Part shown: positions 7,385 to 15,411 of the stretch, one piece after another
How the letters are laid out: each line of letters starts with the position of its first letter
Position numbering within the stretch: the stretch's first letter is position 1
Assembly: GCA_021163565.1 (NCBI GenBank)
Contig: JAGGTT010000050.1
Coordinates: forward strand, 1-18,962
Reading direction: 5' to 3'
Origin: Candidatus Tharpella sp.
GTDB lineage: Bacteria > Desulfobacterota > Anaeroferrophillalia > Anaeroferrophillales > Tharpellaceae
DNA length: 18,962 nucleotides
The notes under the pieces: model-generated
Database searches by the model: none
What the model saw: only the letters and a program-made list of their open reading frames with translations
Told to the model about the DNA's origin: nothing
Translations under genes and position numbers: made by a program

Positions 7385-9826
7385 TCAAAGATCGAGAGAG
7401 AAAGTGATGCTGTTGCCATCCTGACTTTTGACTTTGAATCCAAAAGCCCGGCAGAAGTTGATCATTTTCAGATTTTCCGCCAGCACAATTCCGATAATCT
7501 GTTTTACCTGTCGATCCCGGGCGATCTCAAGCAGGCGTTGCATCAGGATTGATCCGACTCCGGTACCCTGGAACTCATCGGCAACTACGATCGCAAATTC
7601 GTGCTGATCACTGCGGGCCTGATAGGTGAGGCGGTTGACCCCAATTGAACGTTCCTGTTTTTCCTCTTTGAGTAGAGCAATAATCGCCATCTCCCGGTCG
7701 TAGTCGATCTGAGTGAAACGAGCCGCCTGTTCATGGGTCAGATTGCGGCGGAAGCTGAAGAAACGGAAATAGTTGCTCTGGCGGGAGAGTGATTTGAAAA
7801 GTTTGTAGTGTAGTGCTTCATCTTCAGGCCGAATCGGCCGAATCATTATTTCCCGACCATCTTTGAGTCGGTCTTGAAATTCATACTCTGCCGGATAGGG
7901 GGCGATAACCAGATGACGGGGGGCTGCGATCAGGCTTTTCCGGATTCGTATCGGGCCGGCTTCAAGATCGAATGTCTTTTTTGAGTTCTCGCTCAAAAAG
8001 AGTTCCATACTTTCTATCTCCGGGTTGTCGGTTATGATAGATGCCAACTGTAACAGGCTGATCGCCAGATCTTCATTTAATTTGGTTCCGCGTTTTGTCA
8101 GGGCTTGGGCGATGGGTGAGCGGGAAATCATAACCTGGGCTAAGAAAGGATTGAGCGGCGGCAGCATGATTGAGAGAGATGGTTCAATTTCAGCGGCCAC
8201 GCCGTTTGACCCTAAATAGAGATATGGACCGAATTCGATGTCGGTCGCGGTGCCGAGTTTAAGTAAAAGCTGTCTCTCCGGCGGTGCAGCGTCCGGGGCC
8301 GACGAGATAAGACCATAGGCATGGATAAATTTCAAGGCGGACTCCGGCGGGAGCTCGCTGATTTCGTTTTTAAGGTAAGGGGTGAGGAACTTTTTTGCAT
8401 TAAAATGCTGAATCTTGTAATCCCGCTGGAAGCGTGGAGTTAAAGCTGTCAACTGGTTAAGTTTGTGGCGGTAGCGGCGGCTGTAGAGGTAGGCGTTCAG
8501 GGCGGCTGGAACGCTGAAATAGACATAAACTCCCTTGCGGGCTAAGGGGGCGGCAACCCGGCGGTCTTTGGGCTTGGCATTGATCCAGGTATAGGTTACC
8601 GCACAGTAGTTGGATTCCAGATCTTTCTGAACCTGTTTGATGAGCTGATGCGGATTGAGATTATGATGCGCCGCCGCTAAAATAATCAGGGCATCAAACT
8701 CATGACTTTTCAGGCAGGTCCTGACAACGGTTGCGAAGGTTTCAGTATTATTCGTGCCGCCGATATCGATCGGATTCTGAATTAGTTTATGAGGAAGTAT
8801 TTGGCGCAGGTCACTGATTAACTGTTTTGACAGCGGGGTTGGCTCAATCTGGTTGAAGAGCAGATTGTCGGTTGTGAAGATAGCAATGCCACCGGAGTTG
8901 GTGATGACGCCGAGCCGATCTCCGGTCGGAATATTACGGCGTGAAAGTGATCGTCCGGCGAGAACCAGCTCCTTGAGGTTATTGACGGAAACGATACCGG
9001 CCCGTCTGAAGGCACTGTCATAGACCGGGCCGGCCCCGATTTTGGCAAAGACCCGGGGTTTAATAATCTCATGAATCCTGGGATGTCGTCCGCTTTTTAT
9101 GGCAATTATCGGCTTGACCCGCGAAACCGAACGGCAGGCGCTGATAAATTTTTTTACATTACGGATATTTTCAAGATAGAGCAGAATTGCTTCAACCTCG
9201 GGATCGTTGCCGACAAAATCGATGAGATCGCCGAAATCGATATCAATCAGTGAGCCGATGCTGGCGATATGACTGAAGCCGACATCAAGTTCTTTGGCCA
9301 GATCCAGAATGGTGCCGAAAACAGCGCCGCTTTGTGAAAAGAAGGCGATCTTGCCGGCGGCCGGCAGCTCTGGATGGGTTGAGAGGTTGAGCTGGAACGG
9401 CGGCCTTAAGGTGCCGCTCGAGTTGACGCCGATGATACGGGTATTATGCCGGTGGGCGGCACTGCTGATCTGATCCAGAATTTCACGGTCATGATTTGCG
9501 GTGATGTTTCGGTTGATGACGATGGTCGCGGTTTTTTTGAGAATTGGTTCTGTGAAGAATGCCGGGAGTTCGTGCAGGGGGCAGCTCAGAAAAAGAAGGT
9601 CAATAGTCTCTTTTATATCCGCTAAAGATTCTCTGCAGATGAATCCAGTAGGTGAACTTTTTGGTTTTATTTTGACCAGATAAATGGTGCGCGGTAAGGC
9701 TGTATTTTGTAGATTTGCCAGCAGGATATCTAATTTGATATCAGTTTCTGTAGTGCTAGCGGCAGAGCTTCCAGCAACGGCAATGACCTGGGGATTAAAT
9801 AGTTTTTCTAGCAGGTTGACGCTCAT
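7385..9826 (-). CDS. Pat/PatZ-like protein: degenerate ADP-forming acyl-CoA synthetase domains fused to GNAT acetyltransferase
   Basis: An 813-residue fusion. Residues 1-150 form a CoA-binding domain (NPQVIAVAGSS). About 155-290 is the succinyl-CoA-ligase-like domain (GKIAFFSQSGAVFG, IASIGSLIDIDFGDLIDF, IAIKSGR), with a further such domain to about 460. About 490-600 is the remnant of an ATP-grasp domain. About 655-813 is a GNAT domain with the acetyl-CoA loop QGTGVG at 753-758. Known Pat/PatZ proteins acetylate lysines, for example to switch off acetyl-CoA synthetase. The synthetase part looks dead: where active enzymes have SHTG with the phospho-histidine, this one has about R258 in KPRVFAKIGAG, and ATP-grasp jumps from HAYGLISSA to LLLKLGTATDIEFGP, lacking roughly 75-80 residues. 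Homologues are near 900 residues. It follows pilR by 42 bp on the same strand, so may be the last gene of the pilus operon. A GAGGT lies about 11 bases before the ATG. Confidence 0.85.
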   Translation of the reverse strand: MSVNLLEKLFNPQVIAVAGSSAASTTETDIKLDILLANLQNTALPRTIYLVKIKPKSSPTGFICRESLADIKETIDLLFLSCPLHELPAFFTEPILKKTATIVINRNITANHDREILDQISSAAHRHNTRIIGVNSSGTLRPPFQLNLSTHPELPAAGKIAFFSQSGAVFGTILDLAKELDVGFSHIASIGSLIDIDFGDLIDFVGNDPEVEAILLYLENIRNVKKFISACRSVSRVKPIIAIKSGRHPRIHEIIKPRVFAKIGAGPVYDSAFRRAGIVSVNNLKELVLAGRSLSRRNIPTGDRLGVITNSGGIAIFTTDNLLFNQIEPTPLSKQLISDLRQILPHKLIQNPIDIGGTNNTETFATVVRTCLKSHEFDALIILAAAHHNLNPHQLIKQVQKDLESNYCAVTYTWINAKPKDRRVAAPLARKGVYVYFSVPAALNAYLYSRRYRHKLNQLTALTPRFQRDYKIQHFNAKKFLTPYLKNEISELPPESALKFIHAYGLISSAPDAAPPERQLLLKLGTATDIEFGPYLYLGSNGVAAEIEPSLSIMLPPLNPFLAQVMISRSPIAQALTKRGTKLNEDLAISLLQLASIITDNPEIESMELFLSENSKKTFDLEAGPIRIRKSLIAAPRHLVIAPYPAEYEFQDRLKDGREIMIRPIRPEDEALHYKLFKSLSRQSNYFRFFSFRRNLTHEQAARFTQIDYDREMAIIALLKEEKQERSIGVNRLTYQARSDQHEFAIVVADEFQGTGVGSILMQRLLEIARDRQVKQIIGIVLAENLKMINFCRAFGFKVKSQDGNSITFSLDL

Positions 9827-9868
9827 TTATTAGAGACCTCCCGGGCCGCTCTTTTCTCTTTCTTCCCC

Positions 9869-11254
9869 TTATAACTCATATTTGTCCAGACGATAACGTA
9901 GAGAGCGAAAGCTTAACCCTAAAAGCTTGGCGGCCTGGGTTTTATTGCCGTGACTCTTTTGCAAAGCCTGTCCGATCAGGTCGGTTTCCAGTTTAGTGAC
10001 GACCTCTTCGAGATCAAGCCCTTCATTCGGCAGGGTGGTAGTCAATGAACCCGGAGCTTGATGCTGTAAAAGCTGAGGCAGGGTAGCCGCAGAGATTACC
10101 TTTTCACCCGTTTCAAGAATCACGCAGCGCTCAACGATATTTTCAAGTTCGCGGATGTTGCCAGGATAGTTGTAGTCCATCAGGGTGCGGGTCACTTCCG
10201 GACTGAAGCTTTCGAAATCACGTTTATATTCAATCGTATATTTGTGGAGGAAATGTTGGAGCAACAGCGGGATGTCTTGCTGTCGCTGTCGCAGCGGCGG
10301 CAGGTCGATGCGAATGACATTGAGTCTGTAAAATAGATCCTGGCGGAATGCACCACTTTCAACCGCTGCCATAAGATCGAGATTTGTGGCGGCAATAAAC
10401 TGCAAATCGACACTGATCTCTTTTGGGCTACCAACCTTTTGAAAACATTTCTCCTGCAGCAACCTTAATATTTTAACCTGTAATGCCAGAGGAAGTTCTC
10501 CAATCTCATCGAGAAAGAGGGTGCCGCCGTCGGCGGCACCGAGATAGCCTTCAGATTGACTGACCGCACCGGTAAATGCGCCTTTGGTGTGCCCGAAAAG
10601 CTCACTCTCAAGCAGCTGTTCCGGGATGGCGGCACAATTAACTGCGACAAAAGGTTGCTCACGGTTGGGGCCTGAGAAGTGAATGGCTCGGGCTATCAGC
10701 TCTTTGCCGGTGCCGGATTCGCCGCAGATCAGGATATTGGTTTTAGTCGGAGCAACCTGTTTAATGACCTCATAGATTTTCATCATCGATGAGCTTTTGC
10801 CGATCAGGTTGTCAAATCCAAAACGTTTTTCCAGCTCTTTGTGCAGCCGCAGATTTTCCCGCTGCAGGTGTGAGTTTTTAAGGGCTTTTTCAATGGTCAG
10901 AAGAATTTCGTCAACCTTAAACGGTTTATTAATATAATCGAAGGCACCATTTTTCATGGCTTCAATAACCGATGTCGTTGAAGCGAATGCGGTGATCATT
11001 ATCATTTCAGTTGCCGGGTTTTTTTTCTTGACGGTGCGCAGCATTTCAAGGCCGCTCATCATGGGCATTTTAAGATCGCTGATGACAAGATCGTAATTTG
11101 TTGTTTCAAGACTGCTGACAGCGGCAAAGGCATCTGTGAAACAACTGACCCGGTAATTGTTGCGGAGGAGGATGATTTCCAGAAATTCACACATGCTCTG
11201 TTCGTCATCAACGACCATAATGTGAGGGTTTTTGTCGGATGGTTTTTGCTTCAT
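9869..11254 (-). CDS. pilR: Sigma-54 dependent response regulator PilR (NtrC family)
   Basis: A 461-residue NtrC-type activator. The receiver domain (about 10-125) has acidic D16/D17, phospho-acceptor D60 (ISDLKMP) and K110. The AAA+ domain (about 148-378) has Walker A GESGTGKE (178-185), the sigma-54 contact loop GAFTGA (225-230), Walker B GGTLFLDE (243-250) and an arginine-finger region around R304-R310. The C-terminal Fis-type helix-turn-helix is at about 435-459 and ends in SLRYRLDKYEL, typical of PilR. All key residues are present, so it should open RNA polymerase-sigma-54 promoters once phosphorylated by PilS. It starts 12 bases after the pilS stop. The usual target is pilA, which is not in this window. 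The assignment as PilR rather than another NtrC homologue rests on the pil context and is strong. Confidence 0.92.
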   Translation of the reverse strand: MKQKPSDKNPHIMVVDDEQSMCEFLEIILLRNNYRVSCFTDAFAAVSSLETTNYDLVISDLKMPMMSGLEMLRTVKKKNPATEMIMITAFASTTSVIEAMKNGAFDYINKPFKVDEILLTIEKALKNSHLQRENLRLHKELEKRFGFDNLIGKSSSMMKIYEVIKQVAPTKTNILICGESGTGKELIARAIHFSGPNREQPFVAVNCAAIPEQLLESELFGHTKGAFTGAVSQSEGYLGAADGGTLFLDEIGELPLALQVKILRLLQEKCFQKVGSPKEISVDLQFIAATNLDLMAAVESGAFRQDLFYRLNVIRIDLPPLRQRQQDIPLLLQHFLHKYTIEYKRDFESFSPEVTRTLMDYNYPGNIRELENIVERCVILETGEKVISAATLPQLLQHQAPGSLTTTLPNEGLDLEEVVTKLETDLIGQALQKSHGNKTQAAKLLGLSFRSLRYRLDKYEL

Positions 11255-11266
11255 TTTTTACACCAT

Positions 11267-12943
11267 TTATTTGTCTGGTTCAGTTGCGCTGAGTTCTCTT
11301 TTTTTGCTTTCGGAGAAGCTGACACGGGCACAGGTGCCGGTTCGGCGGTCAGATCTTTTTCCGAGATGGATACTGCCGTTATTGACCTGGGTTAACTGGA
11401 AAGCGATGTAGAGTCCCAGTCCGGTTCCCGAGGCCTTGGTGGTAAAGAATGGTTCGAATATTTTTTCAGCAACCTTTTCATCAATCCCCGGGCCGTTGTC
11501 GGTTATAGTGATTGTTATCTGGGGTTGATTACCACTGCGGGGATGTGTGCGATTATCAATAACACTGGCAATGGTTATCTCACCTTTATTTTCCATGGCC
11601 TCCAGGGCATTCTGGAGAAGGTTCCAGAATATCTGCTCAAGTTGTTCCGGGCTGGCTTTAATTATGAAGCTATTACTGTGAAACTCTTCATTAAATCTGG
11701 TTTTGGGAAACTGGGAGCGAAACAGGAAAACCATGTCTTTCAGGATATTGATTATGTCGGTATCTGTTTGTTGCCGATCTTCAAGCCGGGAAAAACTGAG
11801 GAAATCACTGATCAGGTGATTAAGTCTGCCGCTCTCTTTCAGGACAATTTGTAATAGACGTTGATGGGTCTCATCCTCCGGCGACAGATCTTGAGCCAAC
11901 AGCTCAATTGAGCCGCTGATCGAGGCCAGAGGATTTCTGATCTCATGCGCAATGCCGGCTGACAGACGGCCTATGGCAGCCATTTTTCGGGCCTCCTGAA
12001 GTTGTTGCTCTATTTTTTTCAGCTCGGTTAAGTCCTGGAAAATGAGAATCCAGCCGATATTGTGGTTCGGACTTTTCATTAAAGGTACGAACGAAAAACC
12101 GAGAATACGTTGCGGCCCACTGTCATTTAAGTAACTGATCTCCCGCCGCTGGCGGCCGGGTATTATTTCTACAGGCCGGAGATTGGGGATGATATCCCGC
12201 AGGTCGGCATTAAAAACCTGGTCACGATTAACCCCTAAAATAGTGGCGCCGGCGAGATTGATTGAACTGATTGCGAGCTCACGATTAGTAGTTATCAGAC
12301 CACTGTCAATAGAGGCAATGATGTGTTTATTTAAGTCTTTAGACTCTTTGAGATCGCGAGTCGTTTTTTGCAGGCGTTTTCGGGTGTCGAGGCGTTCCTT
12401 GGCGATGAGGCGGAGAATAAAGGCCGACAGATAAAAAGGGGTTAAATTGAAAAACAGCTCGGAAACAATCTTGCGGCTGCTGCTGACCAGCTGCGGCAGG
12501 GGGAGAAAATTCTGTAACGGGTTGAAGATATGGGCGAAGACTATTAAGAGATAGAGAAACGTGCAGTAGAAGAGCAGAGTGATGGTGTGCTGGCGTTCAA
12601 GATAGATCGATCCGCCCAGGATAATGAGGTAGAAAAGTGGGAAAAAGAGGCTGTAGAAGCCGCCGGTGATGTAGAGAAGTCCCGCGATCAGAGTTGCATC
12701 AACCAGCAACTGTTGTTGAATAAATCTCTCGATCCTGATGACTTTGGGAAGGATTACAATGTAAAAGATATTGAGGAGATAGGTTATAATAATAAAGCAG
12801 TAAAGCGGAACCGGTATCGGAGTAGATTGTTCTTTAGGCCAGATGAACTCAAAAAGAATCAGGGCCACGAGCAGGAGTGTGACCAGCAGGAGACGGAAAA
12901 CCAGGAGGTTTTTTAAAGGGCGGTGGCGGTTGCTTGTATTCAT
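11267..12943 (-). CDS. pilS: Sensor histidine kinase PilS
   Basis: A 558-residue membrane kinase, partner of the adjacent PilR. The N-terminal 180 residues hold about six hydrophobic segments (near 15-35, 44-65, 82-96, 98-115, 120-140 and 163-180) with no large periplasmic loop, as in PilS of Pseudomonas and Geobacter, which senses pilin within the membrane. A PAS domain follows (about 205-305: IIASIDSGLITTN ... WILIFQDLTELK), then a HisKA domain with H333 in GIAHEIRNPLASISG. The catalytic ATPase domain has N441/N445, DNGPGI (482-487), FEPFFTTK (about 496-503) and GTGLGL (506-511). All catalytic boxes are intact. There is a 77-bp gap to pilC upstream. No strong ribosome site is visible before the ATG. 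Confidence 0.92.
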   Translation of the reverse strand: MNTSNRHRPLKNLLVFRLLLVTLLLVALILFEFIWPKEQSTPIPVPLYCFIIITYLLNIFYIVILPKVIRIERFIQQQLLVDATLIAGLLYITGGFYSLFFPLFYLIILGGSIYLERQHTITLLFYCTFLYLLIVFAHIFNPLQNFLPLPQLVSSSRKIVSELFFNLTPFYLSAFILRLIAKERLDTRKRLQKTTRDLKESKDLNKHIIASIDSGLITTNRELAISSINLAGATILGVNRDQVFNADLRDIIPNLRPVEIIPGRQRREISYLNDSGPQRILGFSFVPLMKSPNHNIGWILIFQDLTELKKIEQQLQEARKMAAIGRLSAGIAHEIRNPLASISGSIELLAQDLSPEDETHQRLLQIVLKESGRLNHLISDFLSFSRLEDRQQTDTDIINILKDMVFLFRSQFPKTRFNEEFHSNSFIIKASPEQLEQIFWNLLQNALEAMENKGEITIASVIDNRTHPRSGNQPQITITITDNGPGIDEKVAEKIFEPFFTTKASGTGLGLYIAFQLTQVNNGSIHLGKRSDRRTGTCARVSFSESKKRELSATEPDK

Positions 12944-13020
12944 CTGATTTTTACAATCTCTATAGCCCCGGTTTTAACCCTGCAGGTATCGAGTTTCTAG
13001 TAACCTCCAGTTTTTCAGAT

Positions 13021-14232
13021 CTAATGGACGACTTCGCCTAATTTGAAAATCGGCAGGTACATACCAACGATCATGGTTCCGAGAATACCGCCTAAAAAGA
13101 CCATCAGCAGGGGCTCGATAAGGGAGGTGATGGCGCTGACTGCCACGTCAACTTCGTCATCGTAGAAATCAGCAATTTTATTCAGCATCTCGTCGAGTGC
13201 GCCAGTAGTCTCTCCGACCGCTATCATCTGCACCACCATGGGGGGGAAGATGCCACTTTCCATCAGTGGCTCGGCAATAGTTTTACCCTGGCTGATACTT
13301 TCCCTGGTGTGCAGAATAGCTTTTTCGATAACGACATTGCCAGCCGTGCGGGCAACAATTTCCAGAGAGGTGAGGATTGGCACGCCGCTGGAGATCATGG
13401 TTCCCAGAGTTCGGGTGAATTTGGCAACTGCAACCTTGCGTAGCAACATCCCGAAGATCGGCATTTTCAGAAACATGCTATCGAAAAAATGGTGGGCCTT
13501 ATCACTCTTCTGGTAGGTTTTCTTGAGCGTAAAGCTGATGATAAAAATAGCTGCCAGAATAAAGATTATGTTGTTGCGCATAAAGGCGCTGATATTGACA
13601 ATGATCTGGGTTAAAAGGGGCAGTTCAGCACCGAAACTGGAGAACATTTTTGAGAATACCGGGATAACGAAGATCATCATGATAGCGATAACGATAATCG
13701 CGACCGCGACAACTGAAGCCGGGTAGATCAGGGCACCTTTGACCTGTTTTTTGAGCTTCATGTTCTTTTCCATGAACGTGGCCAGGCGCCCTAAAATGAC
13801 ATCCAGAGCGCCACCGGTTTCACCCGCTTCGACCATGTTACAGTAAAGTGAATCAAAGGCGGCAGGATGTTTTCGCAAAGCATCAGCCAGAGTTTCCCCG
13901 GTTTCAACACTATTTTTGATCGCGGTCAAAACTTTCTTAAATTCTTTATTTTCCTGTTGCGCCGCCTGGATTTCGAGACATTGAATGATCGGCAGGCCGG
14001 CATTGATCATGGTCGAAAACTGGCGGGTGAAGACGACGACATCTTTCTCGGGAACCTTGGCCTTAAAAAAGGGCAGATTGATTTCAATGTCTTTAGGTTT
14101 TTTTCTGACCTTGAGATCGGTGAGGCCTTTTTTTCGCAAGTTCAGGGTGACAATGCTTTCGGAGAGTGCTTCAAACTCACCCTTAACTTTCTTTCCCTGA
14201 CGGTTTTTGCCCTGCCATTTGAATGTGTCCAT
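13021..14232 (-). CDS. pilC: Type IV pilus inner-membrane platform protein PilC
   Basis: A 403-residue protein of the T2SSF/GspF family. It has two tandem T2SSF domains (about 68-191 and 271-393), each with the conserved pair MVEAGETGGALD (133-144) or MIAVGETTGALDEML (336-350), and about three membrane segments (near 168-192, 221-236 and 374-394). PilC sits in the inner membrane and passes the motion of PilB and PilT to the growing or shrinking pilus. Length matches the family (about 400). AAGGGA lies just upstream of the ATG. There is a 60-bp gap to pilT and the genes are probably cotranscribed. A GspF of type II secretion is the only serious alternative; the neighbours pilT, pilS and pilR exclude it in practice. 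Confidence 0.95.
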   Translation of the reverse strand: MDTFKWQGKNRQGKKVKGEFEALSESIVTLNLRKKGLTDLKVRKKPKDIEINLPFFKAKVPEKDVVVFTRQFSTMINAGLPIIQCLEIQAAQQENKEFKKVLTAIKNSVETGETLADALRKHPAAFDSLYCNMVEAGETGGALDVILGRLATFMEKNMKLKKQVKGALIYPASVVAVAIIVIAIMMIFVIPVFSKMFSSFGAELPLLTQIIVNISAFMRNNIIFILAAIFIISFTLKKTYQKSDKAHHFFDSMFLKMPIFGMLLRKVAVAKFTRTLGTMISSGVPILTSLEIVARTAGNVVIEKAILHTRESISQGKTIAEPLMESGIFPPMVVQMIAVGETTGALDEMLNKIADFYDDEVDVAVSAITSLIEPLLMVFLGGILGTMIVGMYLPIFKLGEVVH

Positions 14233-14292
14233 AATGTTCCCTTAGTTTTCCTGCAGATCAACTTTTTTGCTGTAGCGTTTTGGGTTTAATTT

Positions 14293-15360
14293 TCAGACCA
14301 TCTGTCCCAGCATCTGTTTCAATTCCATTAGATCATTACTTTTAGAATAAGCATCATCCAAGGAGATTTTGCCGCTTTGATAGAGCGTGGCCAGCGATTG
14401 ATTCATAGTTTGCATCGAGAATCGGCTCTGCCCGACCTGCATCTGCGAATATATCTGGTGTACCTTGTCTTCCCGGATCAGGTTGCGGATGGCCGCATTG
14501 GGTACCATCAGTTCCAATGCAAGAACCCGGCCATTGCCGCTGCGATGAGGTATAAGTTGTTGGGAGATGACCGCTTGGAGGACGAAAGAGAGCTGCGAAC
14601 GGATTTGCGGTTGCTGGTGCGAGGGGAAAATATCGATAACCCGGTTGATGGTTTGGGCGCAGGAATTGGTGTGCAGAGTCGCCAGAGTTAAATGGCCGGT
14701 TTCAGCCACAGTCAGGCTTGAAGCTACGGTTTCAAGGTCGCGCAATTCACCGACCAGAACTACATCCGGGTCCTGGCGCAGAATGTAACGCAGAGCTTTG
14801 CTGAAGTTTTCGGTATCAGCTTTGACTTCACGTTGATTGACGATACAGTTTTTATGGGTGTGAATAAATTCGATTGGATCTTCAATGGTAATGATATGCT
14901 CATGCCGTTCCTCGTTGACCTGATCGATCATCGATGCCAGAGTCGTACTTTTGCCGCTGCCGGTCGGGCCGGTTACCAGAATCAGGCCGCTGGGCTTGCG
15001 GAGCAATTCCTGGACTACCGGAGGCAGACCGAGTTCATGGTAGGGTTTTACTTCGTAGGGGATGGCTCGGAAGGCTCCGGCGACAGTGCCGCGCTGGACA
15101 AAGATATTGGCCCGGAAGCGGCTGACCCCTTTAAGCCCGAAAGAGAGATCCAGTTCATTCTCTTTCTCGAAGCGGTGTTTCTGGCTGTCAGTCAGGACAC
15201 TGTAACACATCTGGGTAGTATCGCTCGCAGTTAGAGGTGGCAGATCCAGGGGTTCAAGAACTCCGTCGATCCGGATCTGCGGGGGGCTGGCAATCGTCAG
15301 GTGAAGGTCGGAAGCACCTCTGTCAATCATAGTTTTCAGAAGCTCATGTAAACTCGCCAT
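14293..15360 (-). CDS. pilT: Type IV pilus retraction ATPase PilT
   Basis: A 355-residue hexameric motor that depolymerises the pilus. Visible motifs are the N-terminal PAS-like part (LHELLKTMIDRGASDLHL), Walker A GPTGSGKST (131-139), the Asp box around IITIEDPIEF (156-165), Walker B DPDVVLVGELRD (197-208), the His box TGHLTLATLHTN (221-232) and the PilT-specific AIRNLIRE (290-297), needed for retraction. All key residues are present. Length fits (about 345-360). GGAG lies about 8 bases before the ATG. There is a 51-bp gap to pilB. Genomes of this group often have several pilT copies; this is the one linked to pilB and pilC. Confidence 0.96.
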   Translation of the reverse strand: MASLHELLKTMIDRGASDLHLTIASPPQIRIDGVLEPLDLPPLTASDTTQMCYSVLTDSQKHRFEKENELDLSFGLKGVSRFRANIFVQRGTVAGAFRAIPYEVKPYHELGLPPVVQELLRKPSGLILVTGPTGSGKSTTLASMIDQVNEERHEHIITIEDPIEFIHTHKNCIVNQREVKADTENFSKALRYILRQDPDVVLVGELRDLETVASSLTVAETGHLTLATLHTNSCAQTINRVIDIFPSHQQPQIRSQLSFVLQAVISQQLIPHRSGNGRVLALELMVPNAAIRNLIREDKVHQIYSQMQVGQSRFSMQTMNQSLATLYQSGKISLDDAYSKSNDLMELKQMLGQMV

Positions 15361-15411
15361 ATTGTTGCTCCGTAAATAGTGGGTTGATTAGGTTGTGTGT
15401 TCCCAGAGCGG

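Noticed and set aside
7385..9826. Pseudogene call for the Pat-like gene because of its missing ATP-grasp part
   Set aside because: The frame is open over 813 codons, the GNAT domain is intact and inactive synthetase domains are known in Pat proteins.
13867..14289. 140-residue open frame opposite pilC
   Set aside because: It is a shadow of pilC; composition follows the antisense of a conserved gene and no ribosome site precedes it.
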